From Isoetes taiwanensis (lineage: Eukaryota > Streptophyta > Lycopodiopsida > Isoetales > Isoetaceae): DNA of 64,000 bases. The notes under the pieces were generated by a model, which saw only the letters and a program-made list of their open reading frames with translations, was not told where the DNA came from and searched no databases. The stretch spans positions 6,527,563-6,591,562 of the forward strand of contig JAJEKV010000014.1 of the NCBI GenBank assembly GCA_021234155.1. Reading direction: 5' to 3'. Below, piece by piece: positions 43,607 to 55,550 of the stretch. Made by a program: the position numbers and the translations under genes. Positions within the stretch are counted from its first letter, which is position 1. Each line of letters opens with the position of its first letter.

Positions 43607-46133
43607 AGGATGGGTCCAACAATGTTATGAAGTTTGAAAGTCAATGCTCTAGTTTCATAATGGAATCAGTGAACTGCAGACCACATTCATATTGATAATC
43701 TGTGCATATGCGCACTATTGATCTAAGAATTTATAGTTAGTACTTATTGAGACTGAGGGTATTCCTGCATTTTTTATTCTCTGGGCCGTATGGATAAGGA
43801 TTTTGTTTTTTATGTATGGTAGAAACTTTTACTACCAAAGCAATGCAAGATTTGTCCAACTTTCACACTGTAAAAGAATATGCTACAAACACTTTTGACC
43901 TATAAAGAAGTGCCCATCAGTCGCATCTGTTTAGGGTCTTAGTGGAGCCCGTCCTTTTATACGGGGTCAAAGCCTGGGCTCAGTGTACCATACAATCACA
44001 TTAGCTAGATACTTACCATATTTGCTTTTCTTCCATTATTTTGGAGGTGCCAATATTTATCATAAAAAAACCCTACATCCTGCCGTAGGATTATATAGGA
44101 CCCCTGTTTTTTCTTTTCGAGAAAAACCTTTACACTGTAACTTATAGGGTGAGCAGATCCCTACTTGTTAGTAGGGGTCTTTTACAACCCTATATTTTGC
44201 TCTAAGACACGCATTTTACCAACGACGCTATACAATTTATATAGTAGAACCAAAGGCGTACCTCTAATGACTTATATCGATGTGAAGCAACTCTCTAAGC
44301 ATACATCTACTCTAAAACATATTATTTCTTAGCAATAATAGAAAACATACACTGGGGCTTCTATCTGTGCCAACCAACTACCAACAGTGCTAATACGACA
44401 GACAGAGAAAAGAAGCAAGCAACTGCAAGAAAAAATCAACGTCAAACAACCAATCTGGCTGCACATTAAAACAAAAATGTAAAGGTTACAAAATATAACA
44501 TTATGGTAATGAAATATAACATTATTTTACCCTAATCAGAGACATAGCTTTAAATCATTGCTAATGTTGCTGGCCTTCACCGTAGCTAGCTTGATCTTGG
44601 TCTCTAATATTGCAGCCCTAGGCCAAAATTCAATCCCGATAAAGAAATGGGAATCTTCATACATGCATTGAAAAAGCAAGATTAGTAGGAACCTTGATAA
44701 TGAAGTGGGCTCATCTGAAAGGGTCCTGCCTCAGCTGGCCTGATGAAGATGCAAGGCAGGAAAATCAAGCATGGAATCCATGCTATATTCAGTTAACATG
44801 CAAGCAGATCTGCTATGGAAGCTAATAACAATGGAAGCTAATAACACAGAAGTAGTCATCATGGATGAATGGCCATCAAAGCATCTATGAGATATCAAAT
44901 AGACTAGATTCAGCAACTCCCAATTCATGTGTTATCTATGCCATCTAACGTCTTAGTATAGACTGGTCATTTTAGCCTCATCTTTCACCAAACTGCTTTA
45001 AAGCATTAAACATAATGGATTCGCAATATGTACATATAATCATTCACCTCGTCCATGCCACCGTCATGCAATTAACCATATCTCAACATAAAGCAATAAA
45101 AAATCATATCAACACCCTTACTGGCCTTGATATTGCTTGCCAGAAACATGCAAAGAGAACATTTACTGCGACATTAGCATGTTTTGTAAAGACAACACTT
45201 ACTGCGAGATTAGCATATAAGCTACTTAAGAATAGATGTATTACTTCTCTAGACCATTTCCAGGATATGCTCAATTGCATGCCTCCAAATGGTAGATTAA
45301 CCATTATTCATGTTGTACTGCCATCCACGTCCAACAATCTTCTAAGTTCTTCTCCGCTTCCTAATATAAAGTACCCAGATGATTTGCAAAATTTCCAAAA
45401 TACTGAAAACTCTATTGCATGGGAAAGGGAAAATATCATTATTGCATAAAGCCTGTTTTATTTCTCGAGTAATTGCAAACTAAAGATTTGAGCCATGTCA
45501 TAAAATGTACCCTCTCCTTGCTGAAGGAAACATGAAATGGTCAAAAAAATACATGGGTTATGCGCAGATAACAATAATGTAGGATCTTCGCAATTAAATC
45601 TTCCAAATCAAAGTGCAAGGGCAATCTAGATGATTACAATTTGACATGTGAGTCATGACTACGCAACACATTCAGCAGTGTCAGAGTCTGTTTCTAAGAA
45701 CATAAGAGCCCTCTACATGTACATGGACACATGTTGACAAACCAAGCAGAGTAACCCAATACTGCAAATTCTTTGTTGTTGGTATCTTTCCATTTAGGTA
45801 AAGAAATTAAATCATAAGAATAAAACATAAAGTTTAGGACTTGCTAAAAATTAAGGAGGACTTCAATCAAACTAAGCAACCTATCTCTTTAAGCATATCA
45901 AGATGGATCGTGCATCTATACTTGTGCTTCTTGTGGAAAAAAATGTACCGTCACCCACACGATCTAAGACGCAATAGCGCATTAACAAATTGATTAATGA
46001 GTATCTAACTGAAAAGCCAGAAAAATGTACACTTGTAGGAAATTGTGAAGGCACAATGACTACCTTTGAATTAACAAAGGTCGAAGGTGCAATGGCAGAA
46101 GTATACATTTTATACCTCAATCTGAAAGCAACC
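43607..46133. other. no supported gene
   Basis: No recognisable coding sequence. The 144-codon open frame at 45015-45449 has no family resemblance, and its composition follows the AT-rich background. Confidence 0.35.
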
Positions 46134-46287
46134 ACAAAACCAAAAGGTGTCAAATCAAATGTAGTGGTATCTGTTTGTCAAGCCATTTAAGGGGAAATCA
46201 ATAAAGTACAACAAAACCAAAAGGTGTCAAATCAAATGCAGTGGTATCTGTTTGTCAAGCCATTTAAGGGGAAATCAATAAAGTACA
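46134..46287. repeat. tandem duplication, 77-bp unit
   Basis: The unit from ACAAAACCAAAAGGTGTC to AATCAATAAAGTACA occurs twice head to tail (46134-46210, 46211-46287) with one substitution. Confidence 0.9.
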
Positions 46288-46367
46288 GAATGTGAATGGG
46301 ATGTAATCTACCTAAAAAGAACTTTTAATAGATTGAATGGGATGTAATGTGGAATGGGAAGAGGGAG

Positions 46368-46483
46368 TCGATTCTGGTGTAGCAGGGCAGGCTGGCTACT
46401 GCCAGCAGCCGGTCCAGCTACTGCCAGCAGCCGGTGGACCGGCTGCTGGCAGTAGCCAGCCTGCCCTGCTACACCAGAATCGA
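46368..46483. repeat. perfect palindrome, 48-bp arms, 20-bp loop
   Basis: The left arm at 46368-46415 starts TCGATTCTGGTGTAGCAGGG and the right arm at 46436-46483 ends CCCTGCTACACCAGAATCGA; they are exact reverse complements. The loop AGCTACTGCCAGCAGCCGGT repeats part of the arm (CTACTGCCAGCAGCCGGT). Weaker complementarity continues outward (TGTGGAATGG at about 46347 with CCATTCCACAG at about 46493). The sequence is GC-rich in AT-rich surroundings and lies about 0.7 kb before the BTB gene. Confidence 0.9.
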
Positions 46484-46499
46484 CGACCTCGACCATTCC

Positions 46500-46800
46500 A
46501 CAGCGTCAAGGTAAGCAGGAATTTTGGCTTCTTCAGGTTTTGGCTATGGCATGGAGTTTAGGTAAGCTATGGCATGGAGTTTAGGTTCGGATAAGCTCAG
46601 CTTGGAGTTCTGCCGGAGATCTGGCTATGGCTGTGGCTTGGAGCTCTGCCGTTTCTCGCCTTCCTCGACTGCACAGAGGTAAAGCAGAGGTGCTAAGGCT
46701 TGAAAATCTGAGGTATTAACGGTAAAGCAAAAGCTATGGCTTAAAAATCTTCCGGAGGTCTGGCTATGGCTATGGCTTGGAGCTCCGCCGTCTGTACAGA
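46500..46800. repeat. imperfect short repeats upstream of the BTB gene
   Basis: GCTATGGCATGGAGTTTAGG occurs twice at about 46546 and 46568. GGCTATGGCT-TGGCTTGGAGCTC-GCCG occurs at about 46622 and 46762. This may be part of the promoter region; no TATA box is assigned. Confidence 0.5.
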
Positions 46801-47195
46801 GAAAAAACAGAGGTAACCGGTTGTAAAGGGTTAGCCAAGAATGCTACATCGATTTTCCATTCTTGATTAGAATGGTTGCAACGTGGCAACATATCATTGG
46901 CCAAAAAACAAGAATTCAGACCAACTTACCTTGACGTAATTTACCTAACTAAACACTCTTTATAGAATGTCAAACTTCTGCTCGAGAATGTGACATGTGC
47001 TAAAAAGACTACCCAAAAATTGGGATGCGGTTAACGGGAATGCCCATATTTCTTATTTTTATTTTTGTCTAGGCAAGGTCTGTCGCCATAACATGGATTA
47101 ATGGGTTAGTGCCTCGAACCTTTGTGTTTATATATTCTCGGGGATCCATGGAACATAAATTTCGGTGAAGGGCAAAATAGGATTGTGTTAAGGAC

Positions 47196-49476
47196 ATGGA
47201 AGAAGCAAGGTCCTCAATTGAGTCCGCAGAGTTCGAGAGACTGCCGATCTGTGCAGAATGTCATGAGGAATGTGAAGGAAATCTGACCTATTGCAGGTCA
47301 TGTTTTGATGCCAGAGTTAAAAGCAATGGCCATAACTGGAGACGAAGGTCGAGACTTGAAAGCGCCCTTGAAACTGAACAATTCAACCTGGAGAAGGTGA
47401 CCCAAAAATTGGGTCTGCTGGAAGACGCTTTGGAAATTTATCGATCCATGCTTTTGAATTCTGTTTATTCCGATGTTACAATTGAGACAGGAGATGGAGA
47501 CAAGACTCCTGCACATAGAGCTATTTTGGTAAGAGTTTTTTTATTTTCTTGGATATGACTGTTCCTTATAAACATTGTGATTTTTCCCAAGAATATGGAA
47601 AATGTTTACTTGCTACTATTAGCGAAAAAATTTCTTCTTCCTGTGAACATTAGCTAAAGCACAACACATCAGCACAGCAAAAGAGAAAATATTACTTGTA
47701 TACAATTTGTTGGGAACGTGTAACACATTAAAGGATGTGCTAACTCAGTTTCTTACCCAGGCCAGCAGATCACCAGTTTTCAGGGCAATGTTTGAGCATG
47801 AATTGCAAGAAAAGACATGTGCAGTGATTCACGTCGCGGACATCTGCACTCCAGTAATGCGTGCATTGCTTCTTTACATTTATACTGGTCAGTATCATAT
47901 GAACAGAATGTCATGTCTTTGCACTGAAGGTTGTACATTACAAGTGTGCACAAGTGTCTTTCACCATATGAGTTTTTTGTGTGTAACCTGCATGAATGCA
48001 GAATAAGGATAGAGGTGCTGCTAACAAAATCTGAGCAATTTGCATATGATGATATCTTATCAACTGGCATATGATGTGATTGTGGAGAATGATGGACACT
48101 TGCTTTCCTTTCTATACTAATGTATATTTTTATGCTGAGAAGATCAACATTGGGATAGTTTTGGAGTTGCCATTCTATTTTTCCTATAGCATATGAGCTT
48201 GTTGGCAGCACTTTGGTAAGGCTTTAGGTTCAATGAAGGCCTTACCTTTTGCCTTCGGTATTCATAGTTGATGATATCATCAAAGAGCTTCTCCATCAAG
48301 TTCACAGTGGTAGATAAGAAATCCCCATTCAGCAATTCTTTCTCATAAAGGCTTTGCACCGGCCAAATTGGCAGCCTGTGCAAATGTTAGGCTTATTACT
48401 GGATATAGCCTTTGTTTTGTAGGCCTTGTCTGCCATGGTTGTCAAGCTTATATACCACAACAGCTCGACACGGACTGGTTGAGGAGAGTCAATAGATTGC
48501 AAACGGTTCTGTGCAAGGATTATTAGGTGAAAAGTGCCACATTTTTTGTGGACTTGAGAGTAAATAATGAAGTCCTATCATAATTTGTCCCTTTGTCTGC
48601 GAATTCTAACTGTATTCTGAATGGAAGCAAGAGACAAATTGTATACGTAGGCTGGTAATAATAATTATATGCCTGATAACTTTATGCTAGTATGCACGTA
48701 AATATGTTCCATTCTACTTTATAACTCTGATCTACCTTGTGTCATTTATTTTTTATTTGACGATCTGGAGAAACTTTAGGATTGGACAGACATACATCAT
48801 CTGGCTAATGGCAGATTAAAATGCTGAAGCTTAAGAGCATTGGTATGTGGGAAGCATCATCCTACTTGGTATTGAGGCTCATTATATCTCCTTGGCGTTT
48901 CTTGCTTAAAATAACCTGAATCTCTGTTCATTCTATTTGCTGCTTCGGCTTGTCAGTATAAATCTTCAGTTTAGTGGGGCCTTCCATTTCCCACATATAA
49001 ATCATTCTTCTAAAGACTATGTATCATAGCACATATCCTAAATGAGAGAGCAAGTTTATTAGGTTTGATATGTTTTGTAGCTTGAAGTGCCATAGGATTA
49101 CGGCATGAGTTATTGATAAGGCCGTCTGAGTTTAGTTCTAACCCATGTTCTCTTAAATGCAGATAATCAAGATAACAATGTCATCAAACAGCATGGCATG
49201 GAGTTACTTGCTGCAGCTCATAAGTATGATATACCGAACCTGAAAAGAATATGCGAGGCTGCCATTGTCAATCAAGTTGAGCCACACAATGCCCTTGAAA
49301 TGCTACAAGCAGCAAAACTTTATGGTGCCAATAAAATCAAAGAGGCTTGCATGAAATGCATTGCAAGGAATGTGAAGAAGATAGCATTTACGGATGAGAT
49401 GCGCAGCCTCATTAATAGTAATGATCATCCTGAGGCAATCTTAGAAATCATACAGAATATTGCAGACGAAATTTAG
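47196..49476 (+). CDS. BTB/POZ domain protein, three exons
   Basis: The exons are 47196-47528, 47761-47887 and 49163-49476, with GTAAGA and GTCAGT donors and CCCAG and GCAG acceptors. They join in frame to 257 residues. The N-terminus has a Cys cluster (CAECHEE... YCRSC) like a small zinc-binding motif, then a helical linker (LETEQFNLEKVTQKLGLLED). A BTB fold follows: SDVTIETGDG, TPAHRAIL, SRSPVFRAMFEHELQEK and ALLLYIYTDNQD. BACK-like helices come next: MELLAAAHKYDIPNLKRICE and NALEMLQAAKLYGANKIKEA. It resembles the Arabidopsis At4g08455-like group. Such proteins dimerise and can act as substrate adaptors for CUL3 ubiquitin ligases; that role is from family knowledge. It is the only intact gene in the window. 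Intron 2 is 1.3 kb. Confidence 0.85.
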
Positions 49477-51960
49477 TGTATAGCTTATGAAAAGAAACCA
49501 ACGAGCTACTATTGTCATATAGATATGATATGACAAAGGTTAGGCAGAGGCAGTGCCAAGATATGTGTAAAAGAGAAATTTCTTATGATGAGCTTAATTA
49601 AGGATCTGACGTTGCTTGGCCATCTTAGCCCAATCAGCTTTATGTTCTGACTGTCAACGGCAATAATTAGAGAACCATCGTTATCTTTCCAAAAAAAAAA
49701 AGCACCTATACGATGCAGTGATATGCAGTCTGGTCCATTTGCTTGCCATTAATTGATTAGATCCTTGCATACACTCTTTGATACAAGCCAGTTTGTTGTC
49801 TATCCCACAGTTTCCACACCATTGTACATGGATCTTGCGTGCAGTTCGGGTGATTTGCTTCCTTACACTAGGGTGTATCCCCATTATGCCCAGAAATTGC
49901 CCGTAAGTATGACACCTTGCAAGTTACATGCATTGGAGTAGCGTTCGCATTCTGCATCGGGGTGGCAGGAAATTAACTATCTGGAGAATAGCAGACGTGG
50001 GGGTTTAGATAGAATTAGAAAACGCAAGGCATGCGTCATGATGACTCTAGGTAACTTACAAGTTTCACAAAGGATCACTCCCTAAATCAGAACATGACTA
50101 TGGCTTATGGAAGTATGCCAAGTATTTGTAATGCCGGCATAGCGGCATGACAGCAACACAGAGGGATATAAGGTCTAATAGTTCTAAAGTGGATAATGAC
50201 TGTAAATGATAGATAGAGAGAAATTTAAAGACATAGATGCAACCTTCTATTGTATCATACGACATATAATAGTGGGTTAAAAGCCAACAAGAGGGTTCAA
50301 AGATATCTTAAAGAGTAAATGGGTCGGTAACCTTACGGAGGATGACTCATAACCAAAGAGAGTATAGAGAACATATCAAAGATGAAGATGAAAATAAAGG
50401 AGTACGATTCGTATTAATGGGTAGGCCACCTGGTTGGGATAGTTACCACCTATACAACTTTGGGGATGAGTTACATAACGTAAGGATGACGACAATGCTC
50501 AAGAGGTTCACTCTTGAAAATAGGGCATGAGTGTGGCGTATATGCGGATGCCAAGTTACGTGTGATGGCACAACAGTGGCATGACATCGGCATAGAAGAA
50601 CGTAAGAAATAACAATTCAAAGATCTATGAGGATCCTAAAGCATAGAGTTCCAATGATATGCAAGGTAAAAGTCATAGAGAAATTTGAGCGTTTAACTGT
50701 AAAAAAAATAACACGTTTCAAGGCCAGGGTGAAGGAGATCGATGATAGTCCTAAGAAGGTAGCAAAGAAAAAGACAAAATTAGTGGACCTTTATTCATTG
50801 TGTGGGCCTACTGGGCGGAAAGGCAGAAGGGGATTTTGAAAAACCGTTGAAGACTTAAATACGGATTTCAGGGATAAAAGGATTTCAATTTCTGGGATAA
50901 CATGGTGAACAATAATTTTACAAGGACCCTAAGAGTAGAAGGAGTCGTTGTAGAAGGGTGCCGGATTCGTACTAACATTTGGGACTACTGTTCTAATTCC
51001 CTAAGATAGATAGATTATTCATGGAACTCAGTGACCCTGTGACGCTAAAGTAATGGTTGGAAGGAGTTTGCTCTAATCAAATTTAGGTATTCTTGAAGGT
51101 GTTGATGAGTCAAGAATGGTGTTATACCTTGAAAAGAGGTTTGGCCATCGCAAGTTGACAGGCATGTGATGCAGGTATATAATTACTGGGATATAGGCGG
51201 TGAAGGGTGGTACAAACTGATACCAAGGTTTATGCTCTAGATAGATTCGAGTGAGGTGTTGACATGGCTGTGGGAGTTCGAACTCAAACAATTACTATGT
51301 ATTACAGAGTATGTGTCGTGACATAAAGAAGGTAGTGAAGGGTGATGGTACTATTTACAAACCCAAGTCCTAGAGGGTTGCTGCATGGCAGTGTCTAGTT
51401 GGTTGGGTCAAGAGAAGTCTATTCTCTGAGAAGTAAGGCGGTCAAGGCTTTGAGACTAAAAGAAACTGCATTAGGTATGGTTGGTTCATAGTGCTACTTA
51501 CTCCTGACATGTGAAGTCGAATGAAATAACTTTTAAAGCAGATGAAGGTATTAGTGATTAAACGAAGGCAGGGTTGAAAGAATTTTTGCTACCAAGGCAT
51601 CTACTAGAGAAAAATTATTTAAACATCAGTACTGGAAAATTCCGTACTGCTAGGGTATTGCTGCGAGCAAACATTTATCACAGGGGAGAGCGGATTAGGA
51701 TCCTACCTGGGAGATGCTATCTCGCTCAGAAGAGGCACCGTCCATCTTGCATCGAGAAAGTGCGATACTATGGGCGTGGAACCCATTGGCCGAGGCCAAC
51801 AATGTTCCTCGAGGTGAGGGCACCTTGTGATGGTTGCACAAGTCCGGCAGAGTTGTTGCCACCACAACGTGGGTTTACGGAAGACGGTCTTCTAATTTAA
51901 ATAGAAAATAAAACCACTATAAATAAAACGAGAACTATTATATTCTTTGCTAAAGAAACT
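49477..51960. other. no supported gene; diverged duplication inside
   Basis: Two stretches about 465 bp apart (near 50095-50200 and 50528-50630) share ATGCCAAGTA, GGCATGACA and AATTCAAAG-type landmarks in the same order, consistent with an old tandem duplication. The 108-codon frame at 51574-51900 is arginine-rich (RANIYHRGERIRILPGRCYL) but has no recognisable family. An A-rich tract is at 49690-49701. Confidence 0.35.
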
Positions 51961-52095
51961 TAGCCCATTAGTAAAGGGGTTGTCTCATGTGTAGGAGGTC
52001 AGGGGTTCAATCCTGGAGGTCAGGGGTTCAATCCTGCCATATGCCTCTTTCTTTTAAAAGGAGTTGTATGGCCTCTTTCTTTTAAAAGGAGTTGT
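51961..52095 (+). mobile_element. tRNA-derived SINE-like sequence with duplicated B box
   Basis: TAGCCCATTAGTAAAGG resembles a pol III A box. GGTTCAATCC, a good B box, occurs at 52004-52013 and again at 52025-52034 because GGAGGTCAGGGGTTCAATCCT is tandemly repeated. Just after, the phrase ATGCCTCTTTCTTTTAAAAG...GTTGTA is also duplicated. Confidence 0.5.
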
Positions 52096-52162
52096 AGTCT
52101 AGCAATAGAACGCTTGATATGTATAACAAATACGTAACACATAATTATTAACAAAAAGAAAG

Positions 52163-52250
52163 TTGGCATGCTGGTAAGGACCTAAAGTTGGAGTTAGAAG
52201 GTCATGGGTTCAAAACGTGGAAGGAAATTTTTTTTTTAAAAAAAAGTCAA
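52163..52250 (+). mobile_element. second tRNA-derived SINE-like sequence
   Basis: A-box-like TTGGCATGCTGGTAAGG (52163-52179) and B-box-like GGTTCAAAAC (52207-52216) are spaced like a tRNA gene with a long variable region and are followed by a T/A-rich run. No complete cloverleaf is possible, so this is not a functional tRNA. Confidence 0.45.
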
Positions 52251-52675
52251 CGGTCAAAACCAGCAGACTTGGGGATTTTTGAGTTTAGAATCGAAAAAGA
52301 AAACCATTTTTCCCTGAGTGCGCCAATTTCGAATTTTCTCTCCCGTTTTCGCCAGTTTGAGTCGGCCAAAGGGTGTTCTAAGCTAATTAGGGTGTTCCGG
52401 ACGCAATAGAACAAAAATCGCCGCAATGCAAGTTTCCTGGAGAAAGTTATGGCTTCTGGAAGAAAGGGACTGCATTCTGCCGAAAACTCAACATAACTTC
52501 ATCTTAAAATCTTGAATTTTTCTTCTTAACTAGCTCAATCCTCGCACACTTAGGCCAAAACTCATCCTACTTATGGATTTGGTGGTATACTTTTCCTACA
52601 TTGGAGGTCTCCTACTATCTAAAGGGTCTAACGAGTTAGACATGACCATGCAATGATCCGGTCCACCAAAATCAT

Positions 52676-52687
52676 GCTCTGATACCA
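52676..52687 (-). promoter_or_regulatory. primer binding site of a second gypsy element
   Basis: On the minus strand, TGGTATCAGAGC lies two bases after the end of the LTR at 52689. It is the same initiator tRNA-Met site as in the complete chromovirus. Confidence 0.8.
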
Positions 52688-52688
52688 T

Positions 52689-54193
52689 TGCGACGCCCCC
52701 CGAACCTATACGATGCTCCCATCGTATAAATACGGGAAATCCCCTCTTCCATGGCGACTACTCCACCATAGAAAGGCCCTCCGTCTGACTCGGACCACTT
52801 GTGATGGGCAAGTGTTCGGGTGAAGGACACGGAGGTGTCATTCGTCCCACGCCTTCTATGGGAATCCTATATAGCGGAAGCGTACAAACATGTTAGCACC
52901 TGGCAACAATACAAATAAGTAATATACCACCACGAAGGGTGGCCCATCATCATCAATACGAATACAACAGAATACCAACATAACAAAGGAAATGCTTCAT
53001 AAATAAGGGCTCTACCCCGGCTCAGACTCCTGGGAATCAACTGACGGTCAGGGCCTCCAGATAACAACAGACGGAATCATAACAATGGCGTTGGCTGGCA
53101 CAGAACAATGGCTAGGGTAGTCCACTCTATCCGCCCCTCCTGTGCACACTTTGCAGATAGGCTGGAACATGCTATGGTGTGATTGTAGCCTTCCGGAGAC
53201 GCAATTCCATAGAATCACCCTATGGAACTACTCCGGGTTACATCTCCCCAGTCCGATGAGGCAAGTCGGAGAAGCGTCCCCTCCCCGAGTATGACGGATC
53301 CCTGGGTGTATTAGAGAACGCGTGCCCCCCTTAGTGACCCCCGCGTTCGTACCCTACTTACTCCCCTAAATCTAAAGGCCAGCTCACCAGCCCATTCGAG
53401 CCCAGGGCGCTCAAGAAATATTGGCTCGACACCTGCGACCCAGGGAGTGTCAGACCCATACCCGGCCCTCTCCGTGACGGGCTATAAGCCTAGCACACTG
53501 TAGGAGTCCTGTAGCCGCGCTAGGCAAGATCCCACCCCCAATTCACCATCATACTCGTTGTCTGGTGCTGAATCACATCATAGCATCCACAGCCAGGCGG
53601 GCTCTTGTGCACAGGCCGCATTTAATGGGATTTAAGGGGTTCTAGCTAGGAGCATCACTAAATCTAGATAACCTTTAGGTCTCTACCCCCCCTTAATCCA
53701 ATAGAACACAGGAGGAACAGAAAGAGAAAATAGAATCAGATACAATCATCCATCATCATCATCATCATAAGTAGATCATAGAATAGAATATAATCATCCA
53801 TCTACTCAAACAAGGATTAGAAGAATACAAGCTATGCTAAACTAACCAGTATCATAGCTATCTCTCTGGTTCTCCATCCTTCTGGCTGGAATCCAAGGTG
53901 AGCAGCAGCTCCTCCTCCACAAATTTCCCCCAAATCGATTTGGGGCAAATTGTTGTGGAAGCCCCAATTTGGGTGTCCCAAGCTAGTAGGTCTGCCTTGC
54001 CTAATCAATTTGGGCCAGATGGCAACTCTAGATTAGTTATCCCTGATCAATTTAGGACTTTTTAATATTAGGTTAATCCCTAAATTCGAATTAGGGTTTA
54101 GGGTTAGGTTTCCACCTTAATAATAAAATGATGTGCATTAATTATTCATAGTGGCGTGTCATGTATTTATACCCAAAAGGGCGTAACATCACA
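52689..54193 (-). repeat. 5' LTR of a related gypsy element, minus strand
   Basis: On the minus strand it begins TGTGATGTTACGCCC and ends GGGGGGCGTCGCA. It shares blocks with the 26-39 kb LTR, for example the AAAGTGTGCA-GGAGGGGCGGATAGAGTGG region and the CATCTCCCC/GGGGAGATG region, so it is a related family, about 1.5 kb long. Internal sequence beyond the primer site (below 52676) is not recognisable as gag-pol, so the element is truncated. Confidence 0.75.
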
Positions 54194-54493
54194 ACCATGG
54201 TTGTTATTTAAAGTTATACATCATGATGTCCTTTATATGTTAATTCTTGTTAATCATAAAAGAAATCAAGTTGAAACTCAACTTATAAGTTAACGATGAA
54301 TTATAATAATTGGTACATCAACATACAATTGGAAGATTGAAATTTTATATAGAAGATAAATAATAGTACATGAAATCTTGTTACATATTAATACATAGAA
54401 GGGGATAAGGGTTTATCGTCGAGAGCCCTTTATAGACTTGAAGTCCTTCACGTCCTTGAGTTGAAGATCCTTGTCGACGTTGCATAGAATATT

Positions 54494-54860
54494 TCAGAAT
54501 GATCCCCCTTCTAATGCACGAGTCATTTGAGGAGGTGGGAGCGGTGATGCCGTAGCTGCTACTATTGGCATCGGCGCATCCCTTAGATGACCCCTGGTGA
54601 AGTCGAGGCTGTAGAGTACCACGGACCTTTTGAAGAGGATGACGTGATGCATGTTCTCTTTCATCTTGGCATGCTGGTCGAACCTTGTAAGTGCCATCAG
54701 GAGTGCTATAGACTCATCCCCTCGTGGGCTGAAGTCCTTCTGGAATACTATCATCTGGCCTTGGTTTCGGACTAGAAGATTGTATCTAAGGGCCTTCCCC
54801 TTTTGGAGTCCCGCCGACTGTGATCCTGTACCCTTCTTTTCTGTCGCTTCGCCGAAGATG
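54494..54860 (-). pseudogene. relative of the chromovirus orphan cargo gene
   Basis: On the minus strand LRYNLLVRNQGQ, then VFQKDFSPRGDESIALLMAL and a region with HVILFKRS match, in order, LRYYLSLLMDGR, VIHRKFTPRGEEGVSMLIAL and AILVKRAS of the orphan frame at 30267-31823. A stop follows near 54494. The fragment is 5'-truncated and lies upstream (minus orientation) of the related LTR. Confidence 0.7.
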
Positions 54861-55069
54861 TCGATTGCTAGGAGGTCTTCATGGTCCTTCCCCCAAAAGG
54901 CTTTGCCCTACCACAGATGCGGCATCGGCTCGAGGAGATGCGGCATCGGCTCGAGGTGCATAGAGCTCAAAGAGATGGTCAAAGACATGGAAAGCCTCCT
55001 TGTTAAAATCAAATGCTTTGAGTCCGGGAATTAAACCTAGGAGGAATCCAAGCTCAATCTCCAACACTT

Positions 55070-55550
55070 TTCTCTTCTTTTATCTTCAGCAATTACTATC
55101 ACAATAGAATCCACAAAGGATAAAAATTAAGCACAAAGCTTTAATCACAATTAGAACAAGCAGCTAAGCACAAAGCTTTAATCACAGATAGAACAAGCAG
55201 CTTTATATTAACCAATACTGAAATCTTCACAATCTCCAACAACCAGATGATCTGATGCCTGAGCTGCTGATTCGTCTACTAGCCTGCAGTTTCGATCACT
55301 TGCCAAGCGAATCTGTAGCAGACGGCTGCTATGACACTTCTCTGCTGTTGGCTCTTCCACCTGCACCTTTTATAGAATAAAAAACCTACGTTGCCCTTTT
55401 TCTTCTGTATTGCTTTTCTATTTCTTACCTTTATTTATACCAATATCATGCAATTGTATATGTTTGATAATACCATATGTTTCTTCATGCAAATGCCATG
55501 TGTAGTCAAGCAACACATAGGCATGTCAAACCAAGTAGTTAAATCCAACA
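55070..55550 (-). repeat. Ty1/copia 3' LTR, partial
   Basis: On the minus strand it begins TGTTGGATTTAACTACTTGG right after the polypurine tract. It contains two near-identical CTGCTTGTTCTA...GTGATTAAAGCTTTGTGCTTA stretches. Its end could not be fixed; the sequence merges into the cargo-gene relative near 55070. Confidence 0.65.

Noticed and set aside
45015-45449. 144-codon open frame
   Set aside because: No family resemblance and no codon or splice support; it fits chance in AT-rich DNA.
46308-46561. Paired open frames sharing GVAGQAGYCQQPV
   Set aside because: Both arise from the two arms of the perfect palindrome, not from a gene.
52163-52250. Functional tRNA gene
   Set aside because: Box-like motifs are present but no acceptor stem or anticodon arm can be paired.
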